DNA of 64,000 nt from a virus: positions 62,001 to 126,000 of IMG/VR virus record IMGVR_UViG_3300023110_001773. One strand, written 5' to 3'. A program made the position numbers and the translations under genes. The notes beneath the pieces are model-generated. The model was not told the DNA's origin and did no database searches. It was given only the letters and a program-made list of their open reading frames with translations. Of this stretch, positions 33,156 through 43,685 are shown piece by piece; position 1 is the first letter of the stretch, and every line of letters starts with the position of its first letter.

Positions 33156-34001
33156 TTAGTTAATCAATGTACCACTAGAGTTGAACACAGCGAGTCCACG
33201 ATGTCTGATCCAATCTGTAGTATCTTTGCATGTCAAAGTAAATGTTGTATGTGCGGGCAAAGTTACCGCAACGTTAGAACTTCCGCCATTGATCGTATCA
33301 GATGTATTCGGATACAATTTACAATCGGTTGAAGTTGTGTTAGCAACAACAATAGTAAGTCCAGCTGCAGCAGCAGGAAGTTTTACACCCTGAGAAGAAG
33401 AACCAACAGTAGTAATTGCGTTGAAAGTTTCTGTGAGTGCAGTAGCATCTCCTTGGGAAGTACCAGCAGAAGAAACAGAAGCAGTTACACCAACCTTCAA
33501 GTCTCCAAGAAGTGAAGCAGTACCATTGATAGTAAAGTCTTCCACGTTGTTACCACCAGAACCTACCTGTTGCCAAGCACCAGTTCCAGTACCAACAAAC
33601 TCAGAACCATTGTCTGTCACCAGTTCAACGGCTGCGTTTGCGGCGCCACCATCAATGGTCTCAGTAGAAGTGGGATAAACTTTGATAGTAGCACCACTAG
33701 TATTGTAGATATTGATGATCAAACCAGCAGCAGCTGAGGGAAGTACAACACCTTGATTCGCAGAAGCGGTTTCGACAATATTATAAGTTTTTGTGATTGC
33801 AGTTGCAGTTCCCTGAGTAGTACCAGCAGCTGTAACAGAAGCAGCAATGCCAAATGTTACATTTCCAGTAGCACTTAGAGTACCAAAAGAAGCGTTATCA
33901 CCAGACTCATATTTGTCGTTGTTTAGGTTGGTAAAGTTTGTATCCACTTCGGTGTTAGTAAGTGGAGACCCTTTTGCTGACCTTAAAGTAATCGTAGCCA
34001 T
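33156..34001 (-). CDS. Fibre-type structural protein with tandem duplicated domain
   Basis: The 281-residue protein starts with the fibre pattern ITLRSAKGSPLTNTEVDTNF (4-23). Two copies of a roughly 95-residue domain follow (about 51-145 and 172-270). Each has an ASV-AGT-QG start, a QGVxLPxAAAGL strand and a P-T-S-x-T-I-(D/N)-GG-x-N-A-V segment. The duplicated domain suggests a repeated binding or shaft unit of a fibre. The receptor is unknown. Confidence 0.65.
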   Translation of the reverse strand: MATITLRSAKGSPLTNTEVDTNFTNLNNDKYESGDNASFGTLSATGNVTFGIAASVTAAGTTQGTATAITKTYNIVETASANQGVVLPSAAAGLIINIYNTSGATIKVYPTSTETIDGGAANAAVELVTDNGSEFVGTGTGAWQQVGSGGNNVEDFTINGTASLLGDLKVGVTASVSSAGTSQGDATALTETFNAITTVGSSSQGVKLPAAAAGLTIVVANTTSTDCKLYPNTSDTINGGSSNVAVTLPAHTTFTLTCKDTTDWIRHRGLAVFNSSGTLIN

Positions 34002-34009
34002 TTTAGTCC

Positions 34010-34276
34010 CTATCTGTCATTTTTGTTGTAAGAATTTAAAAACGTGCTCAAGAGGTTTTTCATTTCTTTGAGTTCTTCTTTCAAACTATTTATATCATTT
34101 GACATTTCGGAAATTTGTTTTTTTCCTCTAATGTCAGAAGCTATTTTTCTTTTATATCGTTGAAGACCAGCGTGATCCACAGATAAAAGAGCACCAGAAT
34201 GAGGGTCTCTGGTATACTGTTCCGAAGATACTTCGTTATCCATCATTGGTCTATTCATTGACTTATTTATACTCAT
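34010..34276 (-). CDS. Small coiled-coil structural protein
   Basis: The ATG at 34276 overlaps the stop of the gp10-like gene (TAATG) and gives 88 residues (MSINKSMNRPMMDNEVSSEQ). The C-terminal half is a coiled coil (SEMSNDINSLKEELKEMKNL near residues 53-72). An alternative start at 34258 (MNRPMM) lies five bases after a TATAAATA box, so a shorter 82-residue form could be made from a leaderless late mRNA. The longer reading from 34297 is unlikely. The function is unknown; it may help fibre or baseplate assembly. Confidence 0.6.
   Translation of the reverse strand: MSINKSMNRPMMDNEVSSEQYTRDPHSGALLSVDHAGLQRYKRKIASDIRGKKQISEMSNDINSLKEELKEMKNLLSTFLNSYNKNDR
34264..34271 (-). promoter_or_regulatory. 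TATAAATA late-promoter box inside a gene start
   Basis: An exact box reads on the minus strand within codons 2-5 of the small coiled-coil gene and lies five bases before an in-frame ATG at 34258. It could fire a leaderless mRNA for the shorter form and for the fibre genes downstream. It may also be a chance effect of the SINK codons. Confidence 0.45.
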
Positions 34277-37200
34277 TACACTGCACCAGCCTGACAAGCA
34301 ATCATTCTAAGTTGTTTTGCTTTTGGCACTAAAGAAGTATTTTCTGCACAGAAAACGATCTTACACTGGAAATATTTGAATTGAACAAATTCTGCTGTAT
34401 CTATTGTTGCAGTCATTGTAGCCTGTGTACCACGATATTGCCAAGTAATAGTACCATCGGTAGCAGTACCACTGGTATGAGTAGGTTCGGAACCAGACAC
34501 AGCAGCAGTTATACCTCCAACAATTGCTTCATATGTGTTTCCACCGTAAGCAACCAATTGACCAGTTTGATACGTCTCAGCAAGTTCATGTTCGTATCCA
34601 ACTTGAATAGTAGGAGCAACGCCATTATATCCAGAGCCTGGGTTTACAATTTCCACTTCATTTATTGCACCAGAACTCAAAGATTTTATTGCTACATCAC
34701 CACCCCCAGATATGAAAAGAGGAACCTCTTGAATAGAAGCATAACCACTGCCGCTGTTAGTAATAGTAACAGCAGAAATCCTATCAGTGTTATAAGAAAA
34801 CTTTCCTTCAGCATTTAAAGCAGAACTGGGAAGTTTGTAATCCAAATCAATAAATGAAGTTTTTGCAGCAGGAGCTCCATTTGGATTTGCTTCATCATAT
34901 TCCATTTCAATCCAATTTAATTCTCTCCTAATATCAGAATCATCATGTGGGTGCAATCCTCTAAAGTATACTTTTGCACTAGACCCAGGCGGAGTAAACA
35001 GAGAAACAGAAAGTTTTATGTCGTCCGCTTCCTGACCATCAGCGAGTCTAACTATCTTACTGATAAATCTGGATTTAGCCTGACCACCCAAAGGAGTTTC
35101 TTCATCAGTAAAAGTATTATTAATAACGTTTTCTCGTACAATAGCAGAAAATCTAGAAGGATTTAGAATTGGAGATACATTTGGATTCGTATTAGTCAGA
35201 ACAACATGATGTCTATAACTCTTCTTAGACCAAATATCAGTACCAGTAAATCCTAATTCTTCACTCAAAGAGTAAATAGCTGCTTCTCTGGAAGTGTCGG
35301 TAAATAGAGTTGGTGTCATGTTTACGAATTCATTTCCACGAGTATTCGTACCAGTGGAGTTTGTGACGGCTCTGCCAATAGCTATATCGGTTTCAATAAA
35401 CTCTTTTACAGTCATTGATGTTCTAGATGTATTAATAATCTTTTTGAGTCCAGCCTGTTGAATATACATGGACTTCCTATTCACTTGATCACACCACCAA
35501 AGTTCATCTGCTCTTGGCAACAAAGTGGTGTCTCCGTCAACAAGAATATCATCTACATCAAACAAGTTGGTAGATTCTGGTAAAATGAAATCGTATCTAT
35601 TTTTTTGATTATCAATCTTTTTCATTCTCATTGATTTGATTGAAAGATTTATTTCAAATCCAGCTCCGCCTCCACTAGTTGTGGATTGTATGAAAGTATT
35701 GTTTGATCCATCGGTAGAACCAAATGTATAGGGTTTCGCCTCAAATGAGTCTTTTGATCCATCGTGATACTGTATCGGTTTTACAGCAGTAACAACACCA
35801 CCACCAGTACCCAGACCACTGTCAATCTCGGTTACCTCAAATATGATACCCTTTGGACATCTGTTTCTAGATGTATCAAGAGTTATGGTATCTCCGACTG
35901 CGTAATTGACACCACCTTCATTGATAGTGTGGTTGAAACTATACCAAGTTCCAGGCCTAGATGGGTCTGGTTTTCCTCCAGTGAATTCTTCACCGATCAC
36001 AAATTCTGCGTGTTCGTTGACAACTTCTACCGTACCAGTACCAGTGGGGAAAGTATTAGCATACATAACAAACTTGATGTCTTCACCTTGGTGTGGTGTC
36101 CACGTTCTGTTGTTAGAAGAAGTAAACAACATACCACTGTATGTTTCATCAGCGGTAACTCTATCCGATTGAGTACCAATCTTATTTTCGCCTAACTTAG
36201 ATACCCAAATATTGTAATTCGGGTTGTTGTTTTGTGGCAACAGTACAAATGCATACTCTTCTGTTGGGTCTAATACAACTGGTCTACCATTGATGTTACT
36301 GTTTTGACCAGTGACTCCCACGGCGTAAGTTTGATCTCCAAAATAGAATGTAGTAGCGTATTGCGCCCTAAAATCAAAATTGGTTGCATTACCACCAGAA
36401 ATATCTGGTGTAGTTTTTACTGCCTGATGCGACAAAGTACATGTACCTAAAATTTCTTTGGTCGGATATCCGTTCAGACACTTTCTTATTTCCATTGTAA
36501 TACCGCCAATGGTGGGCTGAACAACACCAGTACCAGTACCAGCCTGAGTTGCGGTAAATATTGTACCCACATCACTACTAGATGCTCCAACATCAGCCCA
36601 ATCGGTGTTTCCAGATTCTACAATTTTATATGATCTGCCAATTTTGAGTTCTGTAGCCGATACGTCAGAAAACAGAAGAGTTTCTGGCAAAGTTACTCCA
36701 TCTTTTTCGCCTGGTCTTTCTCTAAAGAATACTTTTACCTGAGACAAGAAAACTGGCGTAGGAGAATTCTCAACAGTGAAAGATTGAGCTATTGGATCAC
36801 CAAACTGCCTAGGTGGATGGAAAATAAATTGCGGTTGAGTAACATCGATGTTAGCTTCTAGGTCGTCAATAGATACATTTATTTCTGCATTGGTGTTTTT
36901 CACATCAGTAACAACAGTACCTACAGTAGAAGTTCCACCATCTACGGCTGTAGTGCCATACTCTACTGTATAAATTTCAGCAGTCAAACTAACTTCTTGA
37001 GTTGCTTGATGCAAACCAAAAGCGGAGTATTGATTTTCTGCTTGAGTGGTAATAAAGTTATCTCTGTTTTGAGGATCGTCTACTACCCAGATTCTTCTGG
37101 TTCCCACTGGGAATCTATTGCCAGGCAAATCAAGTATGAAGGCAGCATCTCCGCCTTCATTCGTAATAATATCTGTTCTGATAGTTGGTGGATATATACA

Positions 37201-40200
37201 CTGTTCAAATACAGAACCATCTCCCTGAGACCCAGATGCCCAGACCGAAGTAAGACTATCAAATCCACTATTTAGCGATTCTGTTTCGTCTGTAGTGTCA
37301 ATATAATCTTCTACATATGCGGGAGCACAAAACTCAGTAACATTATCATTATCAAAGTAAACATACAATCTGGTGTTTGGTTTCATTGCTGTAACACGAA
37401 CACCAATTTTTTTGTTTCTCATGTAAGGAAGTAGACTTACATCTCTAACAACATTACCAATATTAAATTCAAGAGAACCGGCAGATGTAGCAGAAGCATT
37501 CAACAAATAGTTAGTAGTTGAAGCTTGAATGTCTTGTGTAGTTACAATTTGGTCATAACTACCATTTACATTAACCTCACCAGAGATAGAAACATCTATC
37601 TGTCCCTCACCAACCTGTTCCCACATACCTCCACCACCAACAGGAACCATTGTTTGCGGGAATCCACCAGTTATGGGAGCATCAGCTGAGACTTGGAATG
37701 AACCGTCATTCCCTTGAGTGATGTCAACTGTGTTGGTTGTCTGGTTACTTGCCCCTGGCACGAATTGTTGTGAGGGGTTACAAGGAGTACCAGTATTTAC
37801 AACAGCACCCATTTCAAAAGTAGTACTAGAACCAACAATGTTTTGTGATGCATTGACACTAGCTGCAACCGCCTGAGCACCAGCTTGGTTACTAGCAGTC
37901 AAGTTCATTGGTTGTAGGTTTGATGTTTCTGCCCAGTTATCCGATCTGGGGAACAACTCCATTTTACCAGTGTAGTTAAACAATAGTTCACCAACACAAT
38001 TTCTAGTTTTTGTGGCAAATCTGTTTTCTAAAAGATCAGCTATTTCATATGGTCGTGTGATATGTTGTCCCATATAAGACCAACCACTATTTCCATAGTT
38101 GGCATTCAACATCAAGGATATTTCCGACTCATCAAAGTTTGGCGCCATCTCTTTTTTCATAGAGTTGTAAGCAGCATTGTAAGTTGGATCAGCGATATCA
38201 CTTAGTAGATCACTGTCAAATGGGTTTACATATATACCATTTTTAAATCTATCGTTATTATTTGCGTCTAGGATAACCTTATCTTTTGCAGCCATTTCCA
38301 TAAGAGACAGTGCTAGGTAATATTCCAGCCTACCAATTCTCTTTTCGATGGCACCAATATCCTTCATTGTATATCTTCTTGTTTGTCCCTTCAAGAAGAA
38401 ACCAACAGATTTTTCTACTACTCCAAACTTAACAGCAAGATTTCTAGCTATAGATGGATATGGAGGAATCCTAATCTCAGCGATTTGCATCCCCTCTTTC
38501 AATACGGGGGGTCTAGAGGGTATGTCAGAAACACCCTCTACTATTTTCATCGTTCCATTTTTACTAATATAAAGTCTATCTGTTCTTGGCAGATAATACT
38601 CAACATCGGTAGTAAATGGAGTAGACGTAATCGGGTACTGAATTCCGTTTGTTGGGAGTTCTAGTTCCTCTGTCTTGTATGGATTCTGTGTTGCAGCTGC
38701 AAGAATGCTCGCAGAAACAGCAGTATTTTTTACATATGGTCTAAAGTCAATACAGTCTCGCAGATCATAAGTACCAAGTTTTTGTGATCTGTAATATGGA
38801 ATTTCAAATGTGTATATTCCAGTAGAACCAGTATCATCTACTGGATACGAATCAACGGCAAAGTATGTTCCGTTTGAACTGCTATAGTCTGGAACAAAGT
38901 GACTTAATTTAACTGTAATATACTTGTTAGTAGTATTGAGAGTTGAACTGCCCTTTTTAACTAATTGGGCGTGGCCATAATAGCTATCTCGCTGGCCATT
39001 ATCCAAAACAAATTCGTCTTTGAAATCAACTGGATCATCGTCATCATCCAAATATGCATTGTTATCTGAATCTGTGATATAAACCGATACTATTTCCTTC
39101 ACATCTGTAATACCAAGACCCCACGGGCCATTAGCTCCACCGGCATTATCATTTGTACGAATTTTGACGTATCTATTAATATTGTAGTTTTTCTGAACTG
39201 GTTCAGCATCAACCACTTTCAATTTTACTTGAATGTAAAGATCAACAGCTCCACTTACGGTTCCAAGGTCAAAGTCCATCTGTTGAGTGGTATGTCCAAC
39301 TACCATTGATGGAGTGAGTCTAACCTGTTGTCCGGCCGAATAGGCAGTGCCATTAATAGTGACAACATTTTTGGTAACTACATAGAAAGAATTGTCCAAC
39401 TCTCCTTGTGTGGGAGAACTAGAATAGGGTAGGGTTACTTCTGATCCCAAGGAAGAAGTTGAAATCTCAAAAGTTCCATCACCGAGAGTTGAAATATTAA
39501 ATTCTTCGGTGTAATAATACTGCGTATCGAGAGTACCAGCACCAGCAGCATATAGAGTTTTAGTTGCCATCCAAGATACTGGGAACACCATTCTATTTTG
39601 TTGCGATGCCTGTAAGAAGGCAGAATCCCCTAATCCGTCTCCGTTTAAATCATAGAGAAGTAAATCGGCAACACCGTTGTTTCCGTTGGGATCATTATAG
39701 AAAAGAACTCTAGCATCTTTGAGATCACCTCCACGAAGTTTTACATCATAAACAAAAATTCGGTGTACAGCACTAGCTGTTCCAATAGTTCCACCAATGT
39801 GTTTTACACTGCGAACTCTACACGTTCCGAGAACGGTGGCAGGAGCAGAAGTAGAACCAAAAGAACCACTGCCATAATTGTTTGGATCACCGTCCCCAGT
39901 AGCAGCGTAAGCTGGACTTAGGTTCGGACTAACCCCATAGTGTCCAAGTTGTACTTGAGCGCCTTGTTCTAAGTTCCAATTACCAACAACTTCAACACAA
40001 TCGAAAAAATTACCATAAGACAAAGAGACATCTAACGCTTCTTGAATTTTTGTTGACGTTCCTTTTCTTATTTTGACATAATTGTTTTGTATGAACTCTC
40101 TGCGATACCCGTCAACATAAGCAATGCCTGGGGATACCTTAGCAACTACAAAGTTTGGATCGCCTGGGTCTGTTGCATCGGTTGCATAATGATATCCATC

Positions 40201-41556
40201 ATTGTCAATTCTATAGGAGTCTCCACGGTATTGAAAAACAACACTTCCAGAAGTTGCAGTGCCTTCGGTGTGGGTTGGTGGAATTGTATGATCAGAGGTG
40301 CCATTACCATTGACTACCTCGTAGAGATTTCCATTGTGGTTTACAAATGTTCCTCTAGCAAAAGACTCATCAGTGCTAAGGTTAAAAGTAACGCCCCTTA
40401 CGGTTCTAAGGTGTTCGATGATTTCTAACGTGAATGGATTAATAACATAATCACCAGATTCTTCACTGGTTCTTCTAGCTAAAGTTTTTCCTAGTTCAGA
40501 AAGTTCTTTTAATTCTTCATTTAGTTTTTTCTGAAGTCTTCCGTTTACAATTTTATAAACAGAAGTAAAATTTTCTGGAAATTCATAATAGGTAAATTCT
40601 ACGGAACCACTTGTTACGGAACCAGAAAGATGTACTGGAGCTCCATCACTAGAAGGAGAAGTACCAGCAGAAGTAACCTCGTAAATATTTCCTTCGTAAG
40701 CAACATGGTCACCAAGTTTGTAGAAAGTACTATTAGCGTATTCACTACCAAAAGGAACCTTTGTAAGTGTGGTAGTAATTTTTGTTCTATCTGCGCCAGG
40801 TGCATTATAATTAAATGCGCCAGTAGCTGGATCAAGAAGAGTGCCATCGTCATCAGATGTTACAATTTCTTCGTTTAGAACTACACCCAGAAAGTAGTTG
40901 ACTTTTGCTGTATATGGGTCTAATCTAATTTTCTGTGTTTCGTGTTTAATAAAACGACCTTGTGCATACAATACGCCTTCTGGCATACTGAAGTCCAAGA
41001 TCATACCATAAAAGTTGTTTGTGAAACTGGTTAAATCAGTATCAGTATTTACAACAAATGTATCACCATTTCTATCAGAATTTGTACTTACAACAGTAAG
41101 GGTTTCTCCAGAATCAAATCTTTTATTGATACCGTCTCCCCTGAGTTCTTCGTTCCCCTTCACATACTGAAGGTAGATAACTTTTTTGTCGGTAACTTCT
41201 GTTTGAACGCCAGTTTTTACATCGTAGACAATCGCTTCTATACCAGTCGTAGAACCTACAAGTTTGTCACCAATATAATTTGCAAGAGTATCATTTGAGA
41301 CCGTACTTCCGTTTGAGTCCGTATCGTTGATCTTCACATAATCAACAATTAGGGGTTCTGCCTCGCAACCACGAACAGCTGCACCATCTACAAATACATA
41401 ATCAGCAAAATCTTTTATGGTTTCATAAAAATAATCTTGCATCTGTGTAAGTTCACGAGCCTGAACAGCAACGCCAGGCTTAAAGACAACTCGATTGAAT
41501 TTTTTATTCGGATCGAAATCGTCATAATATGGAGATACGTTTAGATTAATTGCCAT
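34276..41556 (-). CDS. 10: Giant gp10-like baseplate wedge / DUF4815 protein
   Basis: This 2426-residue protein begins MAINLNVSPYYDDFDPNKKF and VQARELTQMQDYFYETIKDF (31-50), the DUF4815-type start of the gp10-like protein of marine T4-like phages. Extra modules include GNxYEV units (about 279-330, about 400-450 and in the last 100 residues), a YKIVESGNTDWADVGAS-type module in the C-terminal half and two GSGY modules near the end. It is about four times the length of T4 gp10 and probably merges wedge-pin and fibre-attachment roles. Identity with gp10 is by N-terminus and position. Confidence 0.72.
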   Translation of the reverse strand: MAINLNVSPYYDDFDPNKKFNRVVFKPGVAVQARELTQMQDYFYETIKDFADYVFVDGAAVRGCEAEPLIVDYVKINDTDSNGSTVSNDTLANYIGDKLVGSTTGIEAIVYDVKTGVQTEVTDKKVIYLQYVKGNEELRGDGINKRFDSGETLTVVSTNSDRNGDTFVVNTDTDLTSFTNNFYGMILDFSMPEGVLYAQGRFIKHETQKIRLDPYTAKVNYFLGVVLNEEIVTSDDDGTLLDPATGAFNYNAPGADRTKITTTLTKVPFGSEYANSTFYKLGDHVAYEGNIYEVTSAGTSPSSDGAPVHLSGSVTSGSVEFTYYEFPENFTSVYKIVNGRLQKKLNEELKELSELGKTLARRTSEESGDYVINPFTLEIIEHLRTVRGVTFNLSTDESFARGTFVNHNGNLYEVVNGNGTSDHTIPPTHTEGTATSGSVVFQYRGDSYRIDNDGYHYATDATDPGDPNFVVAKVSPGIAYVDGYRREFIQNNYVKIRKGTSTKIQEALDVSLSYGNFFDCVEVVGNWNLEQGAQVQLGHYGVSPNLSPAYAATGDGDPNNYGSGSFGSTSAPATVLGTCRVRSVKHIGGTIGTASAVHRIFVYDVKLRGGDLKDARVLFYNDPNGNNGVADLLLYDLNGDGLGDSAFLQASQQNRMVFPVSWMATKTLYAAGAGTLDTQYYYTEEFNISTLGDGTFEISTSSLGSEVTLPYSSSPTQGELDNSFYVVTKNVVTINGTAYSAGQQVRLTPSMVVGHTTQQMDFDLGTVSGAVDLYIQVKLKVVDAEPVQKNYNINRYVKIRTNDNAGGANGPWGLGITDVKEIVSVYITDSDNNAYLDDDDDPVDFKDEFVLDNGQRDSYYGHAQLVKKGSSTLNTTNKYITVKLSHFVPDYSSSNGTYFAVDSYPVDDTGSTGIYTFEIPYYRSQKLGTYDLRDCIDFRPYVKNTAVSASILAAATQNPYKTEELELPTNGIQYPITSTPFTTDVEYYLPRTDRLYISKNGTMKIVEGVSDIPSRPPVLKEGMQIAEIRIPPYPSIARNLAVKFGVVEKSVGFFLKGQTRRYTMKDIGAIEKRIGRLEYYLALSLMEMAAKDKVILDANNNDRFKNGIYVNPFDSDLLSDIADPTYNAAYNSMKKEMAPNFDESEISLMLNANYGNSGWSYMGQHITRPYEIADLLENRFATKTRNCVGELLFNYTGKMELFPRSDNWAETSNLQPMNLTASNQAGAQAVAASVNASQNIVGSSTTFEMGAVVNTGTPCNPSQQFVPGASNQTTNTVDITQGNDGSFQVSADAPITGGFPQTMVPVGGGGMWEQVGEGQIDVSISGEVNVNGSYDQIVTTQDIQASTTNYLLNASATSAGSLEFNIGNVVRDVSLLPYMRNKKIGVRVTAMKPNTRLYVYFDNDNVTEFCAPAYVEDYIDTTDETESLNSGFDSLTSVWASGSQGDGSVFEQCIYPPTIRTDIITNEGGDAAFILDLPGNRFPVGTRRIWVVDDPQNRDNFITTQAENQYSAFGLHQATQEVSLTAEIYTVEYGTTAVDGGTSTVGTVVTDVKNTNAEINVSIDDLEANIDVTQPQFIFHPPRQFGDPIAQSFTVENSPTPVFLSQVKVFFRERPGEKDGVTLPETLLFSDVSATELKIGRSYKIVESGNTDWADVGASSSDVGTIFTATQAGTGTGVVQPTIGGITMEIRKCLNGYPTKEILGTCTLSHQAVKTTPDISGGNATNFDFRAQYATTFYFGDQTYAVGVTGQNSNINGRPVVLDPTEEYAFVLLPQNNNPNYNIWVSKLGENKIGTQSDRVTADETYSGMLFTSSNNRTWTPHQGEDIKFVMYANTFPTGTGTVEVVNEHAEFVIGEEFTGGKPDPSRPGTWYSFNHTINEGGVNYAVGDTITLDTSRNRCPKGIIFEVTEIDSGLGTGGGVVTAVKPIQYHDGSKDSFEAKPYTFGSTDGSNNTFIQSTTSGGGAGFEINLSIKSMRMKKIDNQKNRYDFILPESTNLFDVDDILVDGDTTLLPRADELWWCDQVNRKSMYIQQAGLKKIINTSRTSMTVKEFIETDIAIGRAVTNSTGTNTRGNEFVNMTPTLFTDTSREAAIYSLSEELGFTGTDIWSKKSYRHHVVLTNTNPNVSPILNPSRFSAIVRENVINNTFTDEETPLGGQAKSRFISKIVRLADGQEADDIKLSVSLFTPPGSSAKVYFRGLHPHDDSDIRRELNWIEMEYDEANPNGAPAAKTSFIDLDYKLPSSALNAEGKFSYNTDRISAVTITNSGSGYASIQEVPLFISGGGDVAIKSLSSGAINEVEIVNPGSGYNGVAPTIQVGYEHELAETYQTGQLVAYGGNTYEAIVGGITAAVSGSEPTHTSGTATDGTITWQYRGTQATMTATIDTAEFVQFKYFQCKIVFCAENTSLVPKAKQLRMIACQAGAV

Positions 41557-41565
41557 CTTTTTTCC

Positions 41566-43173
41566 CTAGAACGTAAAAATTAATTTTACGGTTTCAACTT
41601 GATCCTCATCTCTGGTGATCGGTTTTCTGTTATCGAAGTATAGTAATTCACCAGAACTAGTATCTATTTCTGGTTGTGTGAGAGTATTACTATTTATAGT
41701 CAATCCAGAGATGTCCTTAGTAATATTTGTGAGAAGATCAGAGTTTGATATTCCAGCAACCGTTTCCAAAAGATATACGGTATCATCTGTACCATCGGTA
41801 TTTCCGTCTCTAACTTGAGTAACAACAAATTCCCCATTACTTTCTGTAGATATAATATCATCTGGTTCATAACTAGTGGGGGCGTTTGTTCCAATAGTCC
41901 AGCAAGAACTACCAGTTGCTTCTGCAAACAGTGTAGTTGTATCGTACTGATAAATATTTTTTAACAGACCAACCTGCCTGTAATCATTGCCAGTTACTAA
42001 GTCTTGTGAATCATTATCAAATGAAACGGTAATACCTACTCTTCTAGCAAACAATTCTTGTTGTGGATTTGCACCGTGACCAGCCCAAGGAGAAATTATT
42101 ATTCTGAAGGATGCTCCACTACCTCCGCCAGAAACCTGATTTAAAACAACATTTGCTTTCGTATATCCGCTGCCTGGATTCGTAATAGAAACAGACTCTA
42201 CATTTCCGTTTGAGTTTATAAAAATAGAAGCATCGGCACCTTCGCCATCTCCTTCGATGGTAATAGTAGTATCTCCGTTTACATAATCAGAACCAAGATC
42301 AGTAATTAATATATTGTCAATTGTTCCACCAACTGCTGTGCTTTCTACAGCGGTCTGCAAGGTGGGACTTTCTGTTGACCCCAAATTAGCATCAGCCCTT
42401 GCAATGCTAGTATACCCACCGCCGGTTAGAACAACGTCAGCAAAACTATATCCATACCCACCATTGGTAATATTTATTGCACTAACAGCACCACCAGAAA
42501 CGGTTGCAGTAGCTACTGCACCAACACCATCTCCCTGTATGGTAACAATAGGAGAAGAAGTATATCCAGTTCCACCATTGCTTATAGTTATAGAATCTAT
42601 CTCACCATTGATATCAAATGATGGTTCTCCAGACCCAGATACTTTTCTAACTGGCATGTAATTGTCCGATAGAAATTTAGTTCTGTCGGAAGAACCGATT
42701 TGAAACATAAATTTCCACTTATAACCATCAATAGATTCAAATATTTCTGTACCTGTTCCATCTGGTTTTACTGTACTAGCAGTGTTGGAATTATTATCCA
42801 TACACTTATAGACATTATAATCATCTGTAAGCACATAAAAATTTGCATCTTGTAGATTGTCAGCACCAGAATTACTAAGATTTTCTGGACTTAGTGCATC
42901 GTCATACTTATCATAAACCGTGCCACTTACCCAATCTATTCTTCTAGCAAGCATGGCTACATCGGCGTTTTGGACTTTCTTTACAAAAAGAATGTCACGC
43001 CTAAACTGAGAAATATCAACCCGATTATCATAAGATGTGTCGGGTGATGTATCTGTTGTCCAAGTTTGAGTACGAGAGGCCGCTAGATAATATCTATCAT
43101 TTCCGTTGTAGATATCTCTATAAAACGACCTAGCTTGTTGTACCCTAGCTTGGTCTCGTATTAATATAGCCAT
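41566..43173 (-). CDS. 8: Baseplate wedge protein gp8 with GxGY modules
   Basis: The 535-residue protein matches gp8 (SFYRDIYNGNDRYYLAASRT at 17-36, FYVLTDDYNVYKCMDNNSNT near 130-149, SIDGYKWKFMFQIGSSDRTK near 165-184). T4 gp8 has 334 residues. The extra length is mostly a run of four small beta modules at about residues 205-355 (GGTGY, GGYGY, GSDY, GSGY), after which the core resumes (SPWAGHGANPQQELFARRVG). It functions in the wedge with gp6, gp7 and gp10. Confidence 0.88.
   Translation of the reverse strand: MAILIRDQARVQQARSFYRDIYNGNDRYYLAASRTQTWTTDTSPDTSYDNRVDISQFRRDILFVKKVQNADVAMLARRIDWVSGTVYDKYDDALSPENLSNSGADNLQDANFYVLTDDYNVYKCMDNNSNTASTVKPDGTGTEIFESIDGYKWKFMFQIGSSDRTKFLSDNYMPVRKVSGSGEPSFDINGEIDSITISNGGTGYTSSPIVTIQGDGVGAVATATVSGGAVSAINITNGGYGYSFADVVLTGGGYTSIARADANLGSTESPTLQTAVESTAVGGTIDNILITDLGSDYVNGDTTITIEGDGEGADASIFINSNGNVESVSITNPGSGYTKANVVLNQVSGGGSGASFRIIISPWAGHGANPQQELFARRVGITVSFDNDSQDLVTGNDYRQVGLLKNIYQYDTTTLFAEATGSSCWTIGTNAPTSYEPDDIISTESNGEFVVTQVRDGNTDGTDDTVYLLETVAGISNSDLLTNITKDISGLTINSNTLTQPEIDTSSGELLYFDNRKPITRDEDQVETVKLIFTF
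41691..41698 (-). promoter_or_regulatory. Possible late promoter inside gp8 for the gp10-like gene
   Basis: An exact TATAAATA reads on the minus strand within the 3' part of gp8, about 135 bases before the gp10-like ATG at 41556. It may boost the giant gene, but a chance match inside coding sequence cannot be excluded. Confidence 0.4.
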
Positions 43174-43195
43174 TAGGCAAACTCCTAATTAATTA

Positions 43196-43645
43196 TTAGG
43201 AGTCGCTTACGGTCAGCGTCCAAGTAATTTTTAACGTATCCGCCGCTGCTTTATTCACAACTGAAAATACCGTCCGGCAAAGAAGAGTACCGCCAGTAGA
43301 GTTGTTCAAGATACCAGCTTCAACAACAGCACCAGTACCAGTGCCAGCAGGAAAATCTCCAACATAGGTTACTGCATTACTCGTAACTGTGGTGGACGTA
43401 AGTGTAACCCGACCAAGTTCACCACCAAGAGCAGTGTCGCCAGATGCGGCAGCAGTGGTGTCTGAACCAATAGCCATGTGAGACATAGCAGTGGCGGTTG
43501 CATCTTTCATACGAGATGCGATATAGTCAAGACCATCAGCAACAACAACGTTGGTTGTGTCTTGAGTGTGAATCAGGTTTCCGTCCTTATCGAACTGTTC
43601 GATAGTGAGTTTACCCTTTGCATTAAAGGCACTAGATTGTAACAT
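43196..43645 (-). CDS. Small virion structural protein
   Basis: The 149-residue protein (NAKGKLTIEQFDKDGNLIHT at 8-27, then GLDYIASRMKDATATAMSHM at 38-57, MAIGSDTTAA and GGELGRVTLTSTTV) resembles a small beta-rich structural protein found in many myo- and podophages, usually of undefined tail or fibre role. It has its own late promoter about 41 bases upstream and the SD AAGGAGAAC, suggesting high late expression, unlike its large neighbours. Confidence 0.7.
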   Translation of the reverse strand: MLQSSAFNAKGKLTIEQFDKDGNLIHTQDTTNVVVADGLDYIASRMKDATATAMSHMAIGSDTTAAASGDTALGGELGRVTLTSTTVTSNAVTYVGDFPAGTGTGAVVEAGILNNSTGGTLLCRTVFSVVNKAAADTLKITWTLTVSDS

Positions 43646-43685
43646 GTTTGTTCTCCTTTGGGATTTTGTTTTGCCTTGATTTACT

